A stretch of DNA of 64,000 nucleotides from Azorinus chamasolen (GCA_963576725.1 OY755242.1:21759315-21823314), one strand, 5' to 3'. Numbered from the stretch's first letter, positions 1 through 10,691 are shown. Numbers and translations: made by a program. The notes: generated from the letters alone by a model not told the origin.

Positions 1-352
1 CATAAACCATAATTTCCGACATCCTGCTATATTGGACCAGGTTTGTAATTACCCTCCCATATTAAGCATACTGTCCGACATACTGCTATATTGGACCAGG
101 TTTATAATTACTCTCCTACATTAACCATAATGTCTGACATACTGCTATATTGGACTAGGTTTGCAATTAATCTCCCACATTAATCATTATGTCTGACATA
201 CTGCTATATTGGACCAGGTTTGTAATTACCCTCCTATATTAACCATACTGTCCGACATACTGCTATATTGGACTAGGTTGTAATTATCCTCCTATATTAA
301 CCATTATGTCCGACATACTGCTATATTGATTACCCTCCCACATTAACCATAA
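1..352. repeat. 60-bp tandem array
   Basis: About six copies of a 60-61-bp unit with the core GACATACTGCTATATTGGAC, diverged by a few bases each; the last is truncated near 352. The array probably continues off the left edge. Confidence 0.95.
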
Positions 353-440
353 TCCCGCTGTGAAAAAATAATGTCTGTTCAAAGTTGGATCAGATGCAAT
401 TTTGACCGCTTCAGTTGCACCAAGCTGTTGAGAAACATTT

Positions 441-560
441 GACCGAGTGTCAACTACCTTAGATCCTGATGAGACGCCGACTTGCCCGGTGAGACGCCGA
501 CTTGCCCGGTGAGACGCCGACTTGCCCGCTGTCTCATCTGGATTCAACCTGTTTGCTAAT
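441..560. repeat. Family A MITE with a triplicated 20-bp hairpin arm
   Basis: Family A ends (gtgtcaa...ggat and ...ggattcaacctgtttgc) surround three exact 20-bp units starting GAGACGCCGACTTGCC at 471, 491 and 511. The unit is the family's normal hairpin arm, so this is an early-stage minisatellite. Confidence 0.8.
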
Positions 561-904
561 GCCAGTCATGTAACAGGATAAGGGTTGGATAACCACACAC
601 GCCTTCACCCGCGTCATCGAGAATAATAACATGTTGTAATTTGCTTCCGTTAATGCTGTTTTTAGGATCGCGTACGAAATTAAGGGAGATAAGTGTTTAC
701 TCATCGACCTTTTATTTGGAAAATTTGAACTAAGGGAAATAACTGTTTACTCACCGCAAGATCTAGTTCCTTTAAGTTACTTTCCTTGGCCTTTTTAATA
801 CTCGCGAGAAGCACTGATGACATATTGGCAGTGATTGGGTTGTATCCAAGCTGTAAGGAAAACAGTGGTAATAAGCCATTTATTTGATAGGAATGATTGT
901 GTTT

Positions 905-986
905 GAATGCCTTTGCAAATCAGATAAGACTCAGATCAGACAGCTCTTGTAGGAACCGTCTGAACAGGGTCTGTTCGGTTTGCTTA
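905..986. mobile_element. Family B MITE fragment
   Basis: Hairpin remnant with GATCAGACAGCTCTTGTAGG...CTGAACAGGGTCTGTTC, directly followed by the TTAA of a family C copy. Confidence 0.6.
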
Positions 987-1190
987 TTAACCCTTTCCTC
1001 TACAGGCTATTTTTAGACCCAACCTCTTTGAATGAATCTACCCAAAAGGAGCATTAACTAGAGAAGAGGAACATTTTAGAATTTTGTAGTTTGAAACCAT
1101 TGTGATAAATAGAGCATTTGCTCCTACAGGATCAAAATGGCTTCTACAGAGGCGTAGAAAGGCGTATTTATGGAGGAAAGGGAGGGTTAA
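987..1190. mobile_element. Family C MITE (TTAA-bounded)
   Basis: TTAACCCTTTCC at the left and GGGAGGGTTAA at the right. It contains the family core (AACCATTGTGATAAATAGAG, ATTTGCTCCTACAGGA), but the right hairpin arm is deleted. Confidence 0.85.
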
Positions 1191-1408
1191 ATAGTAAAGA
1201 TCTAACTGTACATTATCTGGCATGGCCAATATTTCCTGTTTTCATATGTCATTCTAAAACTGTATTTAACTAATATCCACAATGCCATTATTTCTTGTAT
1301 GAATATTCATAGAGTAAACAGGTTAAGATAGTTTACTACACATAAAACAAGTCACGCGGATGCAATATGTTATGCGATGAACGGGTAGGCTAGGTTGAAA
1401 GGCTATAC

Positions 1409-1603
1409 CTTAAAAGATGCCAGCGTTTTGTTTTTCTCAATCCCTTTGATCAGTTCAAACAGAGCCGGTGGGTGTATGCGATTGTTTGATAGGTCCAGGG
1501 TCTGCAGACTCATATTCTCCTGCAGAACATACTTCATGGCGGCACTCCCCTCGAACCCGAACCCATTCCAAGCCAGAATCAGTGTTTGTAGGGTCTGGTT
1601 CCC
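1409..1603 (-). CDS. LRRC74A: LRRC74-type gene, double LRR exon
   Basis: 65 codons between GTTTTTACAG|GGG and AAG|GTATAG, phase 0-0. It contains two leucine-rich repeats (TLQTLILAWNGFGFEGSAAM and SLQTLDLSNNRIHPPALFEL) and ends KNKTLASFK. Later family repeats and the stop codon must lie beyond base 1. Its 3' splice site is duplicated in tandem (1579-1671), which offers a second acceptor 46 bases upstream that would shift the frame. Confidence 0.85.
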
Positions 1604-1671
1604 CTGTAAAAACAAAACAAAATGTCAGTGTTTGTAGGGTCTGGTTCCCCTGTTAAAACAAAACAAAATGT
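1579..1671. repeat. 46-bp tandem duplication over a splice acceptor
   Basis: Bases 1579-1624 are repeated almost exactly at 1625-1671. The unit covers the first coding bases of the 1409-1603 exon, its acceptor (CAG) and an A/C-rich tract that reads as the pyrimidine tract on the minus strand. The copies differ by one base in the tract (ctgtaaaaac versus ctgttaaaac), so both acceptors look usable. Confidence 0.9.
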
Positions 1672-1732
1672 CAGTTTCTATGGTATTGGTACGGTAAAAC
1701 CTCTATACAGTGGCCACTCAACAATAATAACC

Positions 1733-1957
1733 TTAACCCATTACCTCATAGGCTATTTTTAGATACAGCCTCTTTGAATAAATCTACCGAAAAGGAGCAC
1801 TAACTAGAGAAAAGAAAATTTTAGAATTTTGTAGTTCGAAACCATTGTGATAAATAGAGCATTTGCTCCTACAGGAGCAAATGCTCTATTTATCACAATG
1901 GTTTCACAAAATGGCTTTTACAGAGAAGTCAGTCGTCAATATCAGGGAATGGGTTAA
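1733..1957. mobile_element. Family C MITE, full length
   Basis: 225 bp from TTAACCCATTACC to GGAATGGGTTAA with a complete central palindrome ATAGAGCATTTGCTCC/GGAGCAAATGCTCTAT. The stretch just before it (1690-1730) resembles a family D left end. Confidence 0.9.
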
Positions 1958-2090
1958 TACGTCATGAATATTCAAAGGCATGTGGTATTTTAACCATTAT
2001 ACTTTATGAATATTCATGTAAATGATAATAACTTTAGTAGCATAAAACAAATGAAAGTTTGGAGTTGCCAAAGACTTATAATGAGATGTA

Positions 2091-2297
2091 AAGTAGAACC
2101 TGTCTTAAGCGGCCATTCGTTTACTGAAAACAGGAGTCTTACAGAGCACGTGGTTGCTTACTGCAGGATAAATGTAAGGCAGAAAGCCCTATAGAAGATT
2201 TCACTATTACTTTTGACCTGCATTAAGCTATTACCTGCCTTAACATACCTATATTTGAACATCTTTTGTTGGCCGCTTAAGACGTGTTCTACTGCAT
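2091..2297. mobile_element. Family F MITE (TA-bounded)
   Basis: Terminal inverted repeats AGTAGAACCTGTCTTAAGCG / CGCTTAAGACGTGTTCTACT. The inner palindrome around GCAGGATAAATG...CCTGCATTAAGC is worn. Confidence 0.8.
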
Positions 2298-2710
2298 AGT
2301 ATGCCATATGGAAATGGAACAGAGCCAGACCAGACAGCTCCTACATAGCATGTCTGCTATAATTTGTTTGCAACATCTAAAAAAGGGACGTAGTATGGTG
2401 GATAAAGGATAAATGAAGGACGAAAGCGTACAGAAGTAATGCTCTAATTACCGTTAACCAGAGCAACATATATATATGTGCGTACTCAGATACTATACAG
2501 CAGATATATGTGCATACGCTGTCACTCGGTAACTCGGTGTCACATCAGGATCCAAACCGTTTGACACTTTGATTGTTTTTTTCCAAGTAGAAACTGAAGA
2601 AAACCTACCTTTAAGAATTGTAGCAGACTATCTTATATTTGAACATGGTGAGAATGTTTGCTCAAACTCTAATCTGGAGTAAGATTTGGATAATCCTTTG
2701 ATCAAATATC

Positions 2711-2778
2711 AATCAGTTTGGATCAAGATGAGATGCCGAGTTACTCAGTGTCTCATCTGGATCCAAACTATTTGCAAA
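2711..2778. mobile_element. Family A MITE, hairpin core
   Basis: GTTTGGATCAAGATGAGATG...GTGTCTCATCTGGATCCAAAC, the family A palindrome. Confidence 0.75.
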
Positions 2779-3067
2779 AGCGAGTTTGTCGCGCTTGACA
2801 GAATAAGGGTACCTTAGATCACGCCAAGACTTACAGGAACATATAGTTAACCATCTGCTTATGAATATTCATGCGAGAAGTACATGTATATGGAGTTCAT
2901 ACTGGCAGGTGAAAAATTTGGCTCTCTCAAAAATGTAGAACTGGAACGAGGTCTACTCAGTTAGGCGTAAAAAGGTGTATAAATTATTTCAAGTTGAAAA
3001 ATATACATAAACCACAACCGATTTAGAATTAAAACGGAAGTCTTTCGAATTAGGTGCCGATACTTAC

Positions 3068-3153
3068 CTTAAATCCCTTACAAAACCCTACAGCCCCTGG
3101 TCCTCTTATATGGTTCCAGCTGAGATCGAGGTAGGTCAACTTATCGTTATTAG
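3068..3153 (-). CDS. LRRC74A: LRRC74-type gene, LRR exon
   Basis: Acceptor TTCCCTCATTACAG|CT, donor AAG|GTAAGT. It encodes 28 codons, one repeat exactly: KLTYLDLSWNHIRGPGAVGF is the best family signature in the window (LDLSWNH-R-GA). Phase 1 in, phase 0 out; it joins directly to the exon starting at 1603. Confidence 0.85.
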
Positions 3154-3189
3154 CTGTAATGAGGGAAACCAGAGGTAAACTGTTACTTA

Positions 3190-3375
3190 CACTTTACAAT
3201 ACTGCATTGTCAAATGGACTATTCCAGAATTCAAACAGGTCAAGCTTATGGTAAATATTTAGGGGTTTTTTCCTAAGAAAAGTCTGACATGACAAACAGT
3301 GCATACCTTTATGAGAGTGGACTCATATGTTCATAAAGGACATTAGTGACTCGTGTACCGCACTGTTAGGGTTAA
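3190..3375. mobile_element. Family K element
   Basis: Shares ATTGTCAAATGGACTATTCC, AACAGGTCAAGCTTA and GACATTAGTGACTCGTGTAC with the copy at 22073-22288; ends GTTAGGGTTAA. Confidence 0.65.
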
Positions 3376-3480
3376 CCATTTTCCCCATGAATATTTACAT
3401 AAGGTATAAAGTATGTATGTATGGATATGAATTAGATTGATATCTACAATAGCATGTGAACAAGAAAAATAGCCTCGTTA

Positions 3481-3600
3481 AAAATTATGGAATCAGATTG
3501 ATATACAAGTGAATGGAACAGACCCTGATAAGACGGCTGCTACAGGAACCGTCTGATCTGGGTCTACTCTGTCTGAAAAGTCGTCCAATATGAGCTCATT
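3481..3600. mobile_element. Family B MITE fragment
   Basis: Hairpin CCTGATAAGACGGCTGCTAC / GGAACCGTCTGATCTGGG without clean ends. Confidence 0.6.
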
Positions 3601-3736
3601 GATCAGGGGCTGCACCGTTCTTCATTCAAATATTCACACAATTTATTCCATTCACATTTAATGAACTCTATTGTTAAACATTGATGGACCATTTCGCTTT
3701 GAAAGTTAACTCTTTACCATACCTCTTCAAGCCTTA

Positions 3737-3986
3737 TTAACTCTTCGATTGCTATTCACGTCAATATACATACCTGTAAATAGTGAAGACCCAGATGAGA
3801 CAGCTCCTGCAGGAGCTGTCTCATCAGGGTCTGCACTATTTACAAGTTGATTGTGCAACCAGTGCACTCCACAGCAGTGATTGCATAGCGAAATACTTGT
3901 ACGCAATGAAGATATATGTAAATATACAACAGGTCATGGGTAAAGAAGGAGAAATGTATTTTAAAATTCAGCAAGAGAAGGGTTAA
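3737..3986. mobile_element. Family H MITE, full length (250 bp)
   Basis: TTAA...TTAA; left end CTCTTCGATTGCTATTCACG, right end AGCAAGAGAAGGGTTAA; central hairpin GATGAGACAGCTCCTGCAGG / AGCTGTCTCATC with a PstI-type apex. The frame MKTQMRQLLQ... found in these copies is an artefact of the hairpin. Confidence 0.9.
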
Positions 3987-4003
3987 ACAGAGTAGACAAA
4001 GAC

Positions 4004-4185
4004 CAGGGTCCATGCTTATAAAGCTTTTTAGTTGAGTCTGAGATCGTTCTCAAGCTTTTGATTGGTCAGATTTGAGTTCTCAAGCTTTTGATTGGTCAGA
4101 TTTGAGCCAGAGGCTCAAATCTGACCAATCAAAAACTTGAGAACGAACTCAGACTCAACTAAAAGTTTTATAAGCATGGACCCTG
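4004..4185. repeat. Family L foldback, near-perfect palindrome
   Basis: Arms begin GGGTCCATGCTTATAAAGC and end at a centre GATTTGAGCCAGAGGCTCAA. One arm carries an extra tandem copy of the TTCTCAAGCTTTTGATTGG segment. Each arm contains a CCAAT/ATTGG box and a TATAAA-like end. Confidence 0.9.
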
Positions 4186-4429
4186 AATTCCCCCATATCA
4201 GCCGTCTGTTCAGGGTCTGTGTTGTTTGCTTATTGAATTATATACACCTGCTCCTACAGTATTAACCAGATCTAACACTTTTCTTGTTCATAACTATGCT
4301 ATTGTACTTATTAAACTAATTAATATACATAGTACATTATTTCTAAATAACATGCTAAACTATGAAATTCTCCAATAGTATGCAGTATATTACTCGGTGT
4401 TACAAATCCGCACATGGTTACGCTTTGGG

Positions 4430-5235
4430 ACATGGCTAATGAGCGCATACAACGAGCATACTGACCTAAGATTTTACCTATCAAAATAGCGCCATCGTCT
4501 GTATAAAGTTAAACCTTGGGATAATACAGGGAACATCCTATTTTAAGGTTCGGCGTATCAGAACGACACTGTCACCTGCACACAATTACACTTTGGGATA
4601 TTGTAAAAGAGGAAATTCAGGGAGCATACTGACCCAAGGCTTCGTCCATCAAAACGACACTATCGCCTGTACAAAGTTACATTTTGGGATACATTTGTAC
4701 ATGTATGGTGTTTGAGGAAATTCAGGGAACACACTGACCTAAGGCTTCGCCCATCAAAACGACACTATCGCCTGTACAAAGTTACATTTTGGGATATGAT
4801 GTTTGAGGAAATTCAAGGAACACACTGACCTAAGGATTCGCCCATCAAAATGGCACTATCGCCTGTACAAAGTTACATTTTGGGATATGGTGTTTGAGGA
4901 AATCCAGGGTCATACTGACCTTAGGTTTCGCCTATCATAACGGCACTATCGCTTGTACAAAGTTACATTTTGGGATATGGTGTTTGAGGAAATTCAAGAA
5001 GCATACTGACCCAAGGCTTCGCCTATCAAAATGGCACTATCGCCTGTACAAAGTTACATTTTGGGATATGGTGTTTGAGGAAATTCAAGGAGCATAGAGC
5101 CTAAGGTTTCGCCTATCATAACGGCATTATCGCTTGTACAAAGTTACATTTTGGGGAATGCTGTTTGAGGACATTCAAGGAGCATACTGACCTAAGGCTT
5201 CGCCTATCAAAACGGCACTATCGCCAATTCTGTTC
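4430..5235. repeat. Tandem array, about 90-120-bp unit
   Basis: Eight to nine units built on CTGTACAAAGTTACATTTTG, GGTGTTTGAGGAAATTCA and AGGCTTCGCCTATCAAAA. Early units (4430-4620) are the most diverged. Confidence 0.9.
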
Positions 5236-5649
5236 CGACTAAGAATAAGCTCTGTTATTGTCTCTCCATTCTGCAAGAAAGTAATGCACAGTAATAGTAC
5301 ACATTGTTACAAATTCATTTAGATCATGGCTTAGATATATAGCGTGAGAAAATATTTAATAAACTTGTTTTAACCGTATTGCTTCGCAAGATTATTCAGT
5401 CATAATGTATTCAGAACCAGATTACGAGGTAAAAGAAAATAAGTGTGTGTGTATGTCAAAGTCCCATTATATATAAGCATCACTTTTCGTTGTGAAAAAA
5501 TTAAAATATCGATTTTATTTGCTTTTAAAACACTAGCAAACAAGTCGCGATGCTCGAACATTTCGAAGTAATGAACGGGATTTGCCATGTGAATCCGTAG
5601 CTGAACACATCGTCCACTAAATGCCAATGAGTTACTGAAACTTAATTGT

Positions 5650-5948
5650 TACGTGGCTTCCGCTCTCAAACTAGGAATTCAAAATTGATATCGGAGGAGA
5701 ATAGAAAATAGCTTTAGAGACAGTAGTCCCTGCCGAAACACATTGTCTGCTTAACCCAAACAACGTGGGGAATATGGCACCAGTTGCTTGCATTATTTTC
5801 ATTTCCACTTTCTCTTCTGTACTTTGATCGCACTTAACGATATCTCTAAAAAATATCAATTGCAGCCCATAATCATGTGATTCACTTACACGTACACGAG
5901 CTAAAGCATGATTTTGCTGTTTGTTCCACGATATTTTCCGGTGCCGTT
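5650..5948. repeat. Dispersed repeat R1, uninterrupted copy
   Basis: Homologous to 11045-11540 (shared AGTTGCTTGCATT, CACGTGATT/CATGTGATT, TTGTTCC). Its TTAA at 5751-5754 is the empty site where the other copy carries a family J element. The minus strand is open for 101 codons, but the second copy does not conserve it. Confidence 0.7.
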
Positions 5949-6199
5949 TTAACCCTTCGCTTGCTATTCGCGTCAATATACATACCTACAAATAGTGAAG
6001 ACCCAGATGAGACAGCTCCTGCAGGATCTGTCTCATCAGGGTCTGCACTATTTACAAGTTGATTGTGCAACTAGTGCACTCCACAGCAGTGATTGCACAG
6101 CGAAATACTTGTACACAGTGAAGATATATGTAATTATACAGCATGGCATGGGTAAAGAAGGAGAAATGTATATTAAAAATTCAGCAAGCGAAGGGTTAA
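5949..6199. mobile_element. Family H MITE, full length
   Basis: TTAACCCTTCGCTTGCTATTCGCG ends to AGCAAGCGAAGGGTTAA; same 250-bp layout and central CTCCTGCAGGATCTG hairpin as the 3737 copy. It abuts R1. Confidence 0.9.
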
Positions 6200-6780
6200 G
6201 CAATCAAAACATAAAATGGTGTTATTTGCTATACAGAACCTCCCCAGGCGTCGCAATATAAGAGACATTTTTGCGCAAAAATTAATTCGCATATTACATA
6301 TAATGGGACTTAAAATGGAAGTCCCTACAATGGACGCATGTTTTCAATAATATCTTAAAACTTAATATTTGTTGTTATGTTCAATCATTATTATGAATAT
6401 TTTCAATTTGAACTTATATCGAAAAATGCGCCTGTGGCAAAAAAAACTGTTATCATCTATACTTATAATTTTTGTTCTACAATAAAACGTGAGCCGAATA
6501 AATACTTATACATTGCCGAATAACATATCAAACGTATGAAAGTTGTGTCTTCTTCGGTGTTTATTCGATTGGTTTTCTTGCGATATACTTCTTTCAGATT
6601 GGTTTTCTTGCGATATATTTTTTCCAGCATATAAACAAACGAGTTGTGTATAATTTAAGTATTTTTTGAAACGCGTCGAATGTAGGGATGTAGGGACTTC
6701 CCCGGTAAGTGCACATGTATCTGATAAATAAAAGAACGTTGCTTAAAGCGTTACTCAATAGCTACACCCATAAACGTCTT
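6200..6780. other. AT-rich intron, no assigned feature
   Basis: Contains a short direct repeat of GATTGGTTTTCTTGCGATAT at about 6568 and 6598 and nothing else I can assign. Confidence 0.6.
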
Positions 6781-6929
6781 TAGACTAAGATCAGACGACA
6801 CCTGTATAATCCATCTGATCTGAATCTGCTCTACTTGCTTATGAAATAATATAGATCTAGAAATGTTTCTACAGTTCTGGTCAAGGCTAATAAACTCGTA
6901 TTCATATGTCATTATAAAAACATAATCTA
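6781..6929. mobile_element. Family B MITE, degraded
   Basis: AGATCAGACGACACCTGTAT...TCTGATCTGAATCTGCTCT, then ATATAGATCT and the right-hand B sequence; ends blurred. Confidence 0.6.
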
Positions 6930-7357
6930 AACAAGATGTGTTTGTGAAACATTATGTCCCCTCATATATTTGACCTCTGACCTTGAAGGATGACCTTGAC
7001 CTTGACATGTCACCCCTCAAAATGTGCAGCCTCATGAGATGCACAAGCATGCCAAATATCAAGTCTCTATCTCTACTGGTCCAAAAGTTATGGCCAATGT
7101 TAAAGTCGGCGATTTGACCCATATATTTGACCTCTGACCTTGAAGGATGACCTTGACCTTGACATGTCACCCCTAAAAATGTGCGGCTTTATGAGATACA
7201 TATGTATGCCAAATATTAAGTCTCTATCTGTACTGGCTCAAAAGTTATGACCAATGACAAAATTGCTGACAAACAAACAAACAGACAAACGGACAAACAG
7301 ACAAACAGACAGGGCAAAAACAATATGCCCCCGACTATCGTCAATGGGGGCATAAAA
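6930..7357. repeat. N-class tandem element
   Basis: Begins GATGTGTTTGTGAAACATTATGTCCCC. It holds two copies of a ~180-bp unit (TTTGACCTCTGACCTTGAAG), a (GACAAACA)n tract, and ends in the hairpin ATGCCCCC...GGGGGCATAAAA. Confidence 0.85.
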
Positions 7358-7388
7358 ATATTCATGAGGTAATAATATACATGAAAAC

Positions 7389-7442
7389 CTACCTCAATGA
7401 TGTCGGCAATGAAAGGTATTTTACGATCACCAATATTGTTAT
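7389..7442 (-). CDS. LRRC74A: LRRC74-type gene, LRR exon
   Basis: Acceptor TTGTTTCAG|AT; the peptide reads NNIGDRKIPFIADIIE, the variable turn and helix of an LRR. The strong-looking donor GAG|GTAGGT is out of phase with the next exon. GTAG|GTTTTC, four bases downstream, gives phase 1 and an Ala split codon, and restores the usual repeat spacing (IIEV-A-NNDKL). I therefore place the end at 7389. Confidence 0.7.
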   Translation of the reverse strand: MTILVIVKYLSLPTSLR

Positions 7443-7617
7443 CTGAAACAAAGACAATATCATATATGAAACGTGAACAGCACATGTTACTGAGCACGTG
7501 TCGAGCATGCCCTTCTGTTGCAGATTGTCAATTCAAAGCAGAGAATGTTTTAACTTTTTCATCGCCAAAATTACCTGACAGCAACGTACATGGTTTGCTG
7601 AAATGGGCGAATACGTG

Positions 7618-7695
7618 ATTACATTTGCAAACACTTTGGATCCAGATAATACTGTAAGTAAATCGGCATCTCATCAGGATCCATAACATTAAAGG
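7618..7695. mobile_element. Family A MITE, degraded core
   Basis: ACTTTGGATCCAGATAATAC...CGGCATCTCATCAGGATCC. Confidence 0.6.
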
Positions 7696-8159
7696 AATAT
7701 CAACGATTAAACTTGCAGACGACATTGTTTGTTCACGAACATATTTTGGAGCTAGAAAGTTGAAAAACAAGGACCAGACTTACAGCTTGAATCTAATTGA
7801 AACGTTGGATGTATAAGCATCTCATCTGCATCCAAATGAGTGGAAATTATATCGAGAATTCGTGTGTAATGATATAACCCTTTACTCAATGACAATTCAT
7901 TTGAGAAATAATAATAATGACATAAGCAAACAGAACAGACCAAAAGCAGACGTCTCCTGCAGGAACTGCCAGGTCTGAGTTTCCTCTGTTTGCAAATATG
8001 TCAAAGACCTATGAATGGATGAATTTAACATATCAATGACACTCATATGTGTTAAAACTCTGTTTGGCGACTAACACAAAACAAATATTCAGTTTATATT
8101 TCTGTTTAGTTTGGTTACGTAAAGTCGTTCAGAATATAGCTTAGTCAGTTTGACAATAA

Positions 8160-8740
8160 ATTATCAGTCAAACACTACAGTAGAGTCTCACAAAAACCAC
8201 TGTAGGATTTATTAACACAGGAGACTCTAAAAATACTTGAATGTTCTGGAGATAAGGGGAGCACTTACCTGTCAAAGGTTTTACTGACTGACACTGAGTG
8301 TGATTGATTGAGACATGACTAACTAGATGGCGGTGTTTGATATTACAACAGGCGAAACTTTATGCAAAACTAATATTTTAAAGCAAAAATGGGGTTAAAA
8401 TGGAAATAATGAACGAGGTCATATATATATAAAGACAATATTTACTAGGTACAGAATAGACAAAGAGTTCCAAATCATTTGATACTAACCACTTAAGTCC
8501 AGGGTTCGTACAGATTTGTTCATTCTTGTAAAGCTGGCAAGGGTCCGTAGACCCTTTGAACATAAGTGACAGCCACTCAAATTCTGCAATACAATGCATG
8601 GAATTAAAAACAACACACATTAGGTGTTATTTAAGTTTTCTTTAGTATGCTTATTAAGGTAATTTAGTATTTACATGTCTTTTGTAATTAAAAGAAAAAC
8701 AACAACAGCATTATCAATGAGAAATGGTTATAAAGCAATT
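8160..8740. other. Intron without assigned features
   Basis: AT-rich; short open frames only. Confidence 0.5.
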
Positions 8741-8744
8741 ACTG

Positions 8745-8965
8745 CTTTAACGCTTTTTGACATCACTGAACGCAAGTAAAATAACGCTTTGGTTTTCCTT
8801 AACAGAGCTTTGATATCACTGAAGACAAGACAAATACCGCTTTTAGATATCGTCCAATGCAAAGTCAATTACAACTTTGTTTTCCTTTACAAAGTGCCAA
8901 CATCACTGAACGCAAGTCATTTACCCCTTTTTCACAAGGCTTCGATATAACTAGAAAACCAGCGG
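8745..8965. repeat. Degenerate ~65-bp tandem repeat
   Basis: Three to four units sharing 'ACATCACTGAACGCAAGT' and 'CGCTTTGGTTTTCCTT', strongly diverged. Confidence 0.6.
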
Positions 8966-9087
8966 TTGTTTACTCTTTTATATACCTTTTCAACGTTTGG
9001 AAAGCCTGTTGTGGGAGGGACACTTACCATTTATGACATTCTACAAGGTTTTCAAAGTAATTTTATTAACTGGTGTAAACAGAACAC

Positions 9088-9205
9088 TAACCACTATAGT
9101 GAGAGGTCTGTGAGCGGTGACAAACTGGGTCAGATACCCTGTCTCCTTCCCGCCTAGTTTGTTCCCCGTCATCTCTAAATGGGTCAAGTCCTCGCCCTGC
9201 TCGTC
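9088..9205 (-). CDS. LRRC74A: LRRC74-type gene, LRR exon
   Basis: Acceptor TTTATTACCAG|GAC; 38 codons containing LTHLEMTGNKLGGKETGYL, a clear LxxLxxxxNxL leucine-rich repeat. Two donors overlap: the stronger GTG|GTTAGT (exon end 9092, phase 0) and GTTA|GTGTTC four bases on (exon end 9088, phase 1). Only the second keeps frame with the exon at 7442, although the repeat then comes out about two residues short. Exact 3' boundary uncertain. Confidence 0.7.
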
Positions 9206-9216
9206 CTGGTAATAAA

Positions 9217-9290
9217 ATTCAAGGTCATAGCAACGTTGGTCAATATCATAGCAACATTGGCAAATGTCATAGCAAGATTGCCCAGTGTTG
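9217..9290. repeat. 24-bp tandem repeat inside the LRR intron
   Basis: Three copies of a unit like GGTCATAGCAACGTTGGTCA, 12 bases upstream (minus-strand sense) of the 9205 acceptor. Confidence 0.75.
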
Positions 9291-9375
9291 TATAGTAAAT
9301 ATGAACCATTCCATGGCAACGAAATTGGGAAACCCATGCTATACTAATCTAGACGAGACACTGGGTAAATCAGGG

Positions 9376-9450
9376 TTATAAGACTTCTGAGATCATTCTC
9401 AAGTATCTGATTGGTCAGATGCTTAAAAATGATCTCAGACTCAAACAAAA
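9376..9450. repeat. Short family L foldback
   Basis: GAGATCATTCTCAAGTATCTGATTGG and its inverse AATGATCTCAGACTC; shorter relative of the 4004 palindrome. Confidence 0.65.
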
Positions 9451-9502
9451 AGAGTATCATCTAGCTCCAGTCGGCTTGCAGCTCAGGCCCCGAGGTAACA
9501 GG

Positions 9503-9738
9503 TAACCCGTTACTTGATAGAAACGCCTTATAATCCATTTGCAAACAAAATAGATCCAGATAACACAGTTCTTGTAGGAGTCGCCTGATCAGGGTCTACT
9601 CTGTTCGCTTATGAACTAATATAGTTTCAGCCATGAACAAAATATCCCAAGTTGCTTACATGCCATTATAAACATTATCTAAACAGTATCCATGTTGCCA
9701 TTACTTATTACACGAACATGTATCGGGTAAAGAGTTAA
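9503..9738. mobile_element. Family B MITE
   Basis: TAACCCGTTACTTGATAG to GGGTAAAGAGTTAA, with hairpin GCAAACAAAATAGATCC / GGGTCTACTCTGTTCGC. Confidence 0.75.
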
Positions 9739-9900
9739 TGAAGGTTTAATAGTCTATGTAAAAGTTCACGGGACCTCTGACAAATCTGGTAAAATTTCAT
9801 CCGGTCCGGTAAAAAAAGCTAAAGCACCGGTCCTTGTGATCAGTGAATTGTGTTCAGTTCGTACATAGTATGTGAAAATATACCAGTATTTTTTCCAAAT

Positions 9901-10150
9901 TTAACCCTTCGCTTGCTATTCACGTCAATATACCTACCTGTAAATAGTGAAGACACAGATGAGACAGCTCCTGCAGGAGCTGTCTCATCAGGGTCTGCAC
10001 TATTTACAAGTTGATTGTGCAACCAGTGCACTCCACAGCAGTGATTGCACAGCGAAATACTTGTACACAGTGAAGATATATGTAATTATACAACAGGGCA
10101 TGGCTAAAGAAGGAGAAATGTGTTTTAAAATTCAGCAAGAGAAGGGTTAA
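9901..10150. mobile_element. Family H MITE, exactly 250 bp
   Basis: TTAACCCTTCGCTTGCTATT to AGCAAGAGAAGGGTTAA, the best-preserved copy; perfect GACAGCTCCTGCAGGAGCTGTC apex. Confidence 0.95.
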
Positions 10151-10691
10151 ACAGCAATTTGGAAAGTGATGACTCAACTTATATAATTACTATATTTGTT
10201 AATGATAAAGTATATATTAAATAACAAATTGCATCAGAACAGGTACACTTTTATTCCTTTTTGTAGGCCCTGTGAGTTTCTGTCCGGTCCTGTTAAATTC
10301 CACTTTTCACAGTACCTCCTGTCCTGTGGAATCTTAACAACTTTCTCATAGACTGGTCAAACTTTAAGGAAAGTATATCGGAATACAATCGGACTGATAA
10401 TCAATCTAAATAAAGGGGGATTGCATTTAGTTGTGTATAAAATGGAAATATTGTCATTATTAACTATAAATAAAATTGGCAAAATGAAATATAAATTAAA
10501 TGCACAGTAAAAACCCTCGAAAGCGATCACCTTTTAATTAAACATATTTCACTTAAAACAGACCAAAAGTAATACAATAAGCTCATGCATTAAGCTACCA
10601 CGAGCCGTTTAGAACCATAATTAGGCCTCTTTGTGGTGATAGCATTAACTAGAGTCTACTGTACATTTGTTTAATACACATGTATACCAAC

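Noticed and set aside
4894..5097. 67-codon plus-strand ORF
   Set aside because: Tandem-repeat translation (KLHFGIWC / KVTFWDMVF units).
5671..5976. 101-codon minus-strand ORF
   Set aside because: Falls in repeat R1 and the end of an H element; the homologous stretch at 11.3 kb does not keep the frame.
3783..10150. Recurrent ORF beginning MKTQMRQLLQ at 3783, 5995 and 9947
   Set aside because: Lies inside family H MITEs and reads through the hairpin; conserved only because the DNA repeat is.
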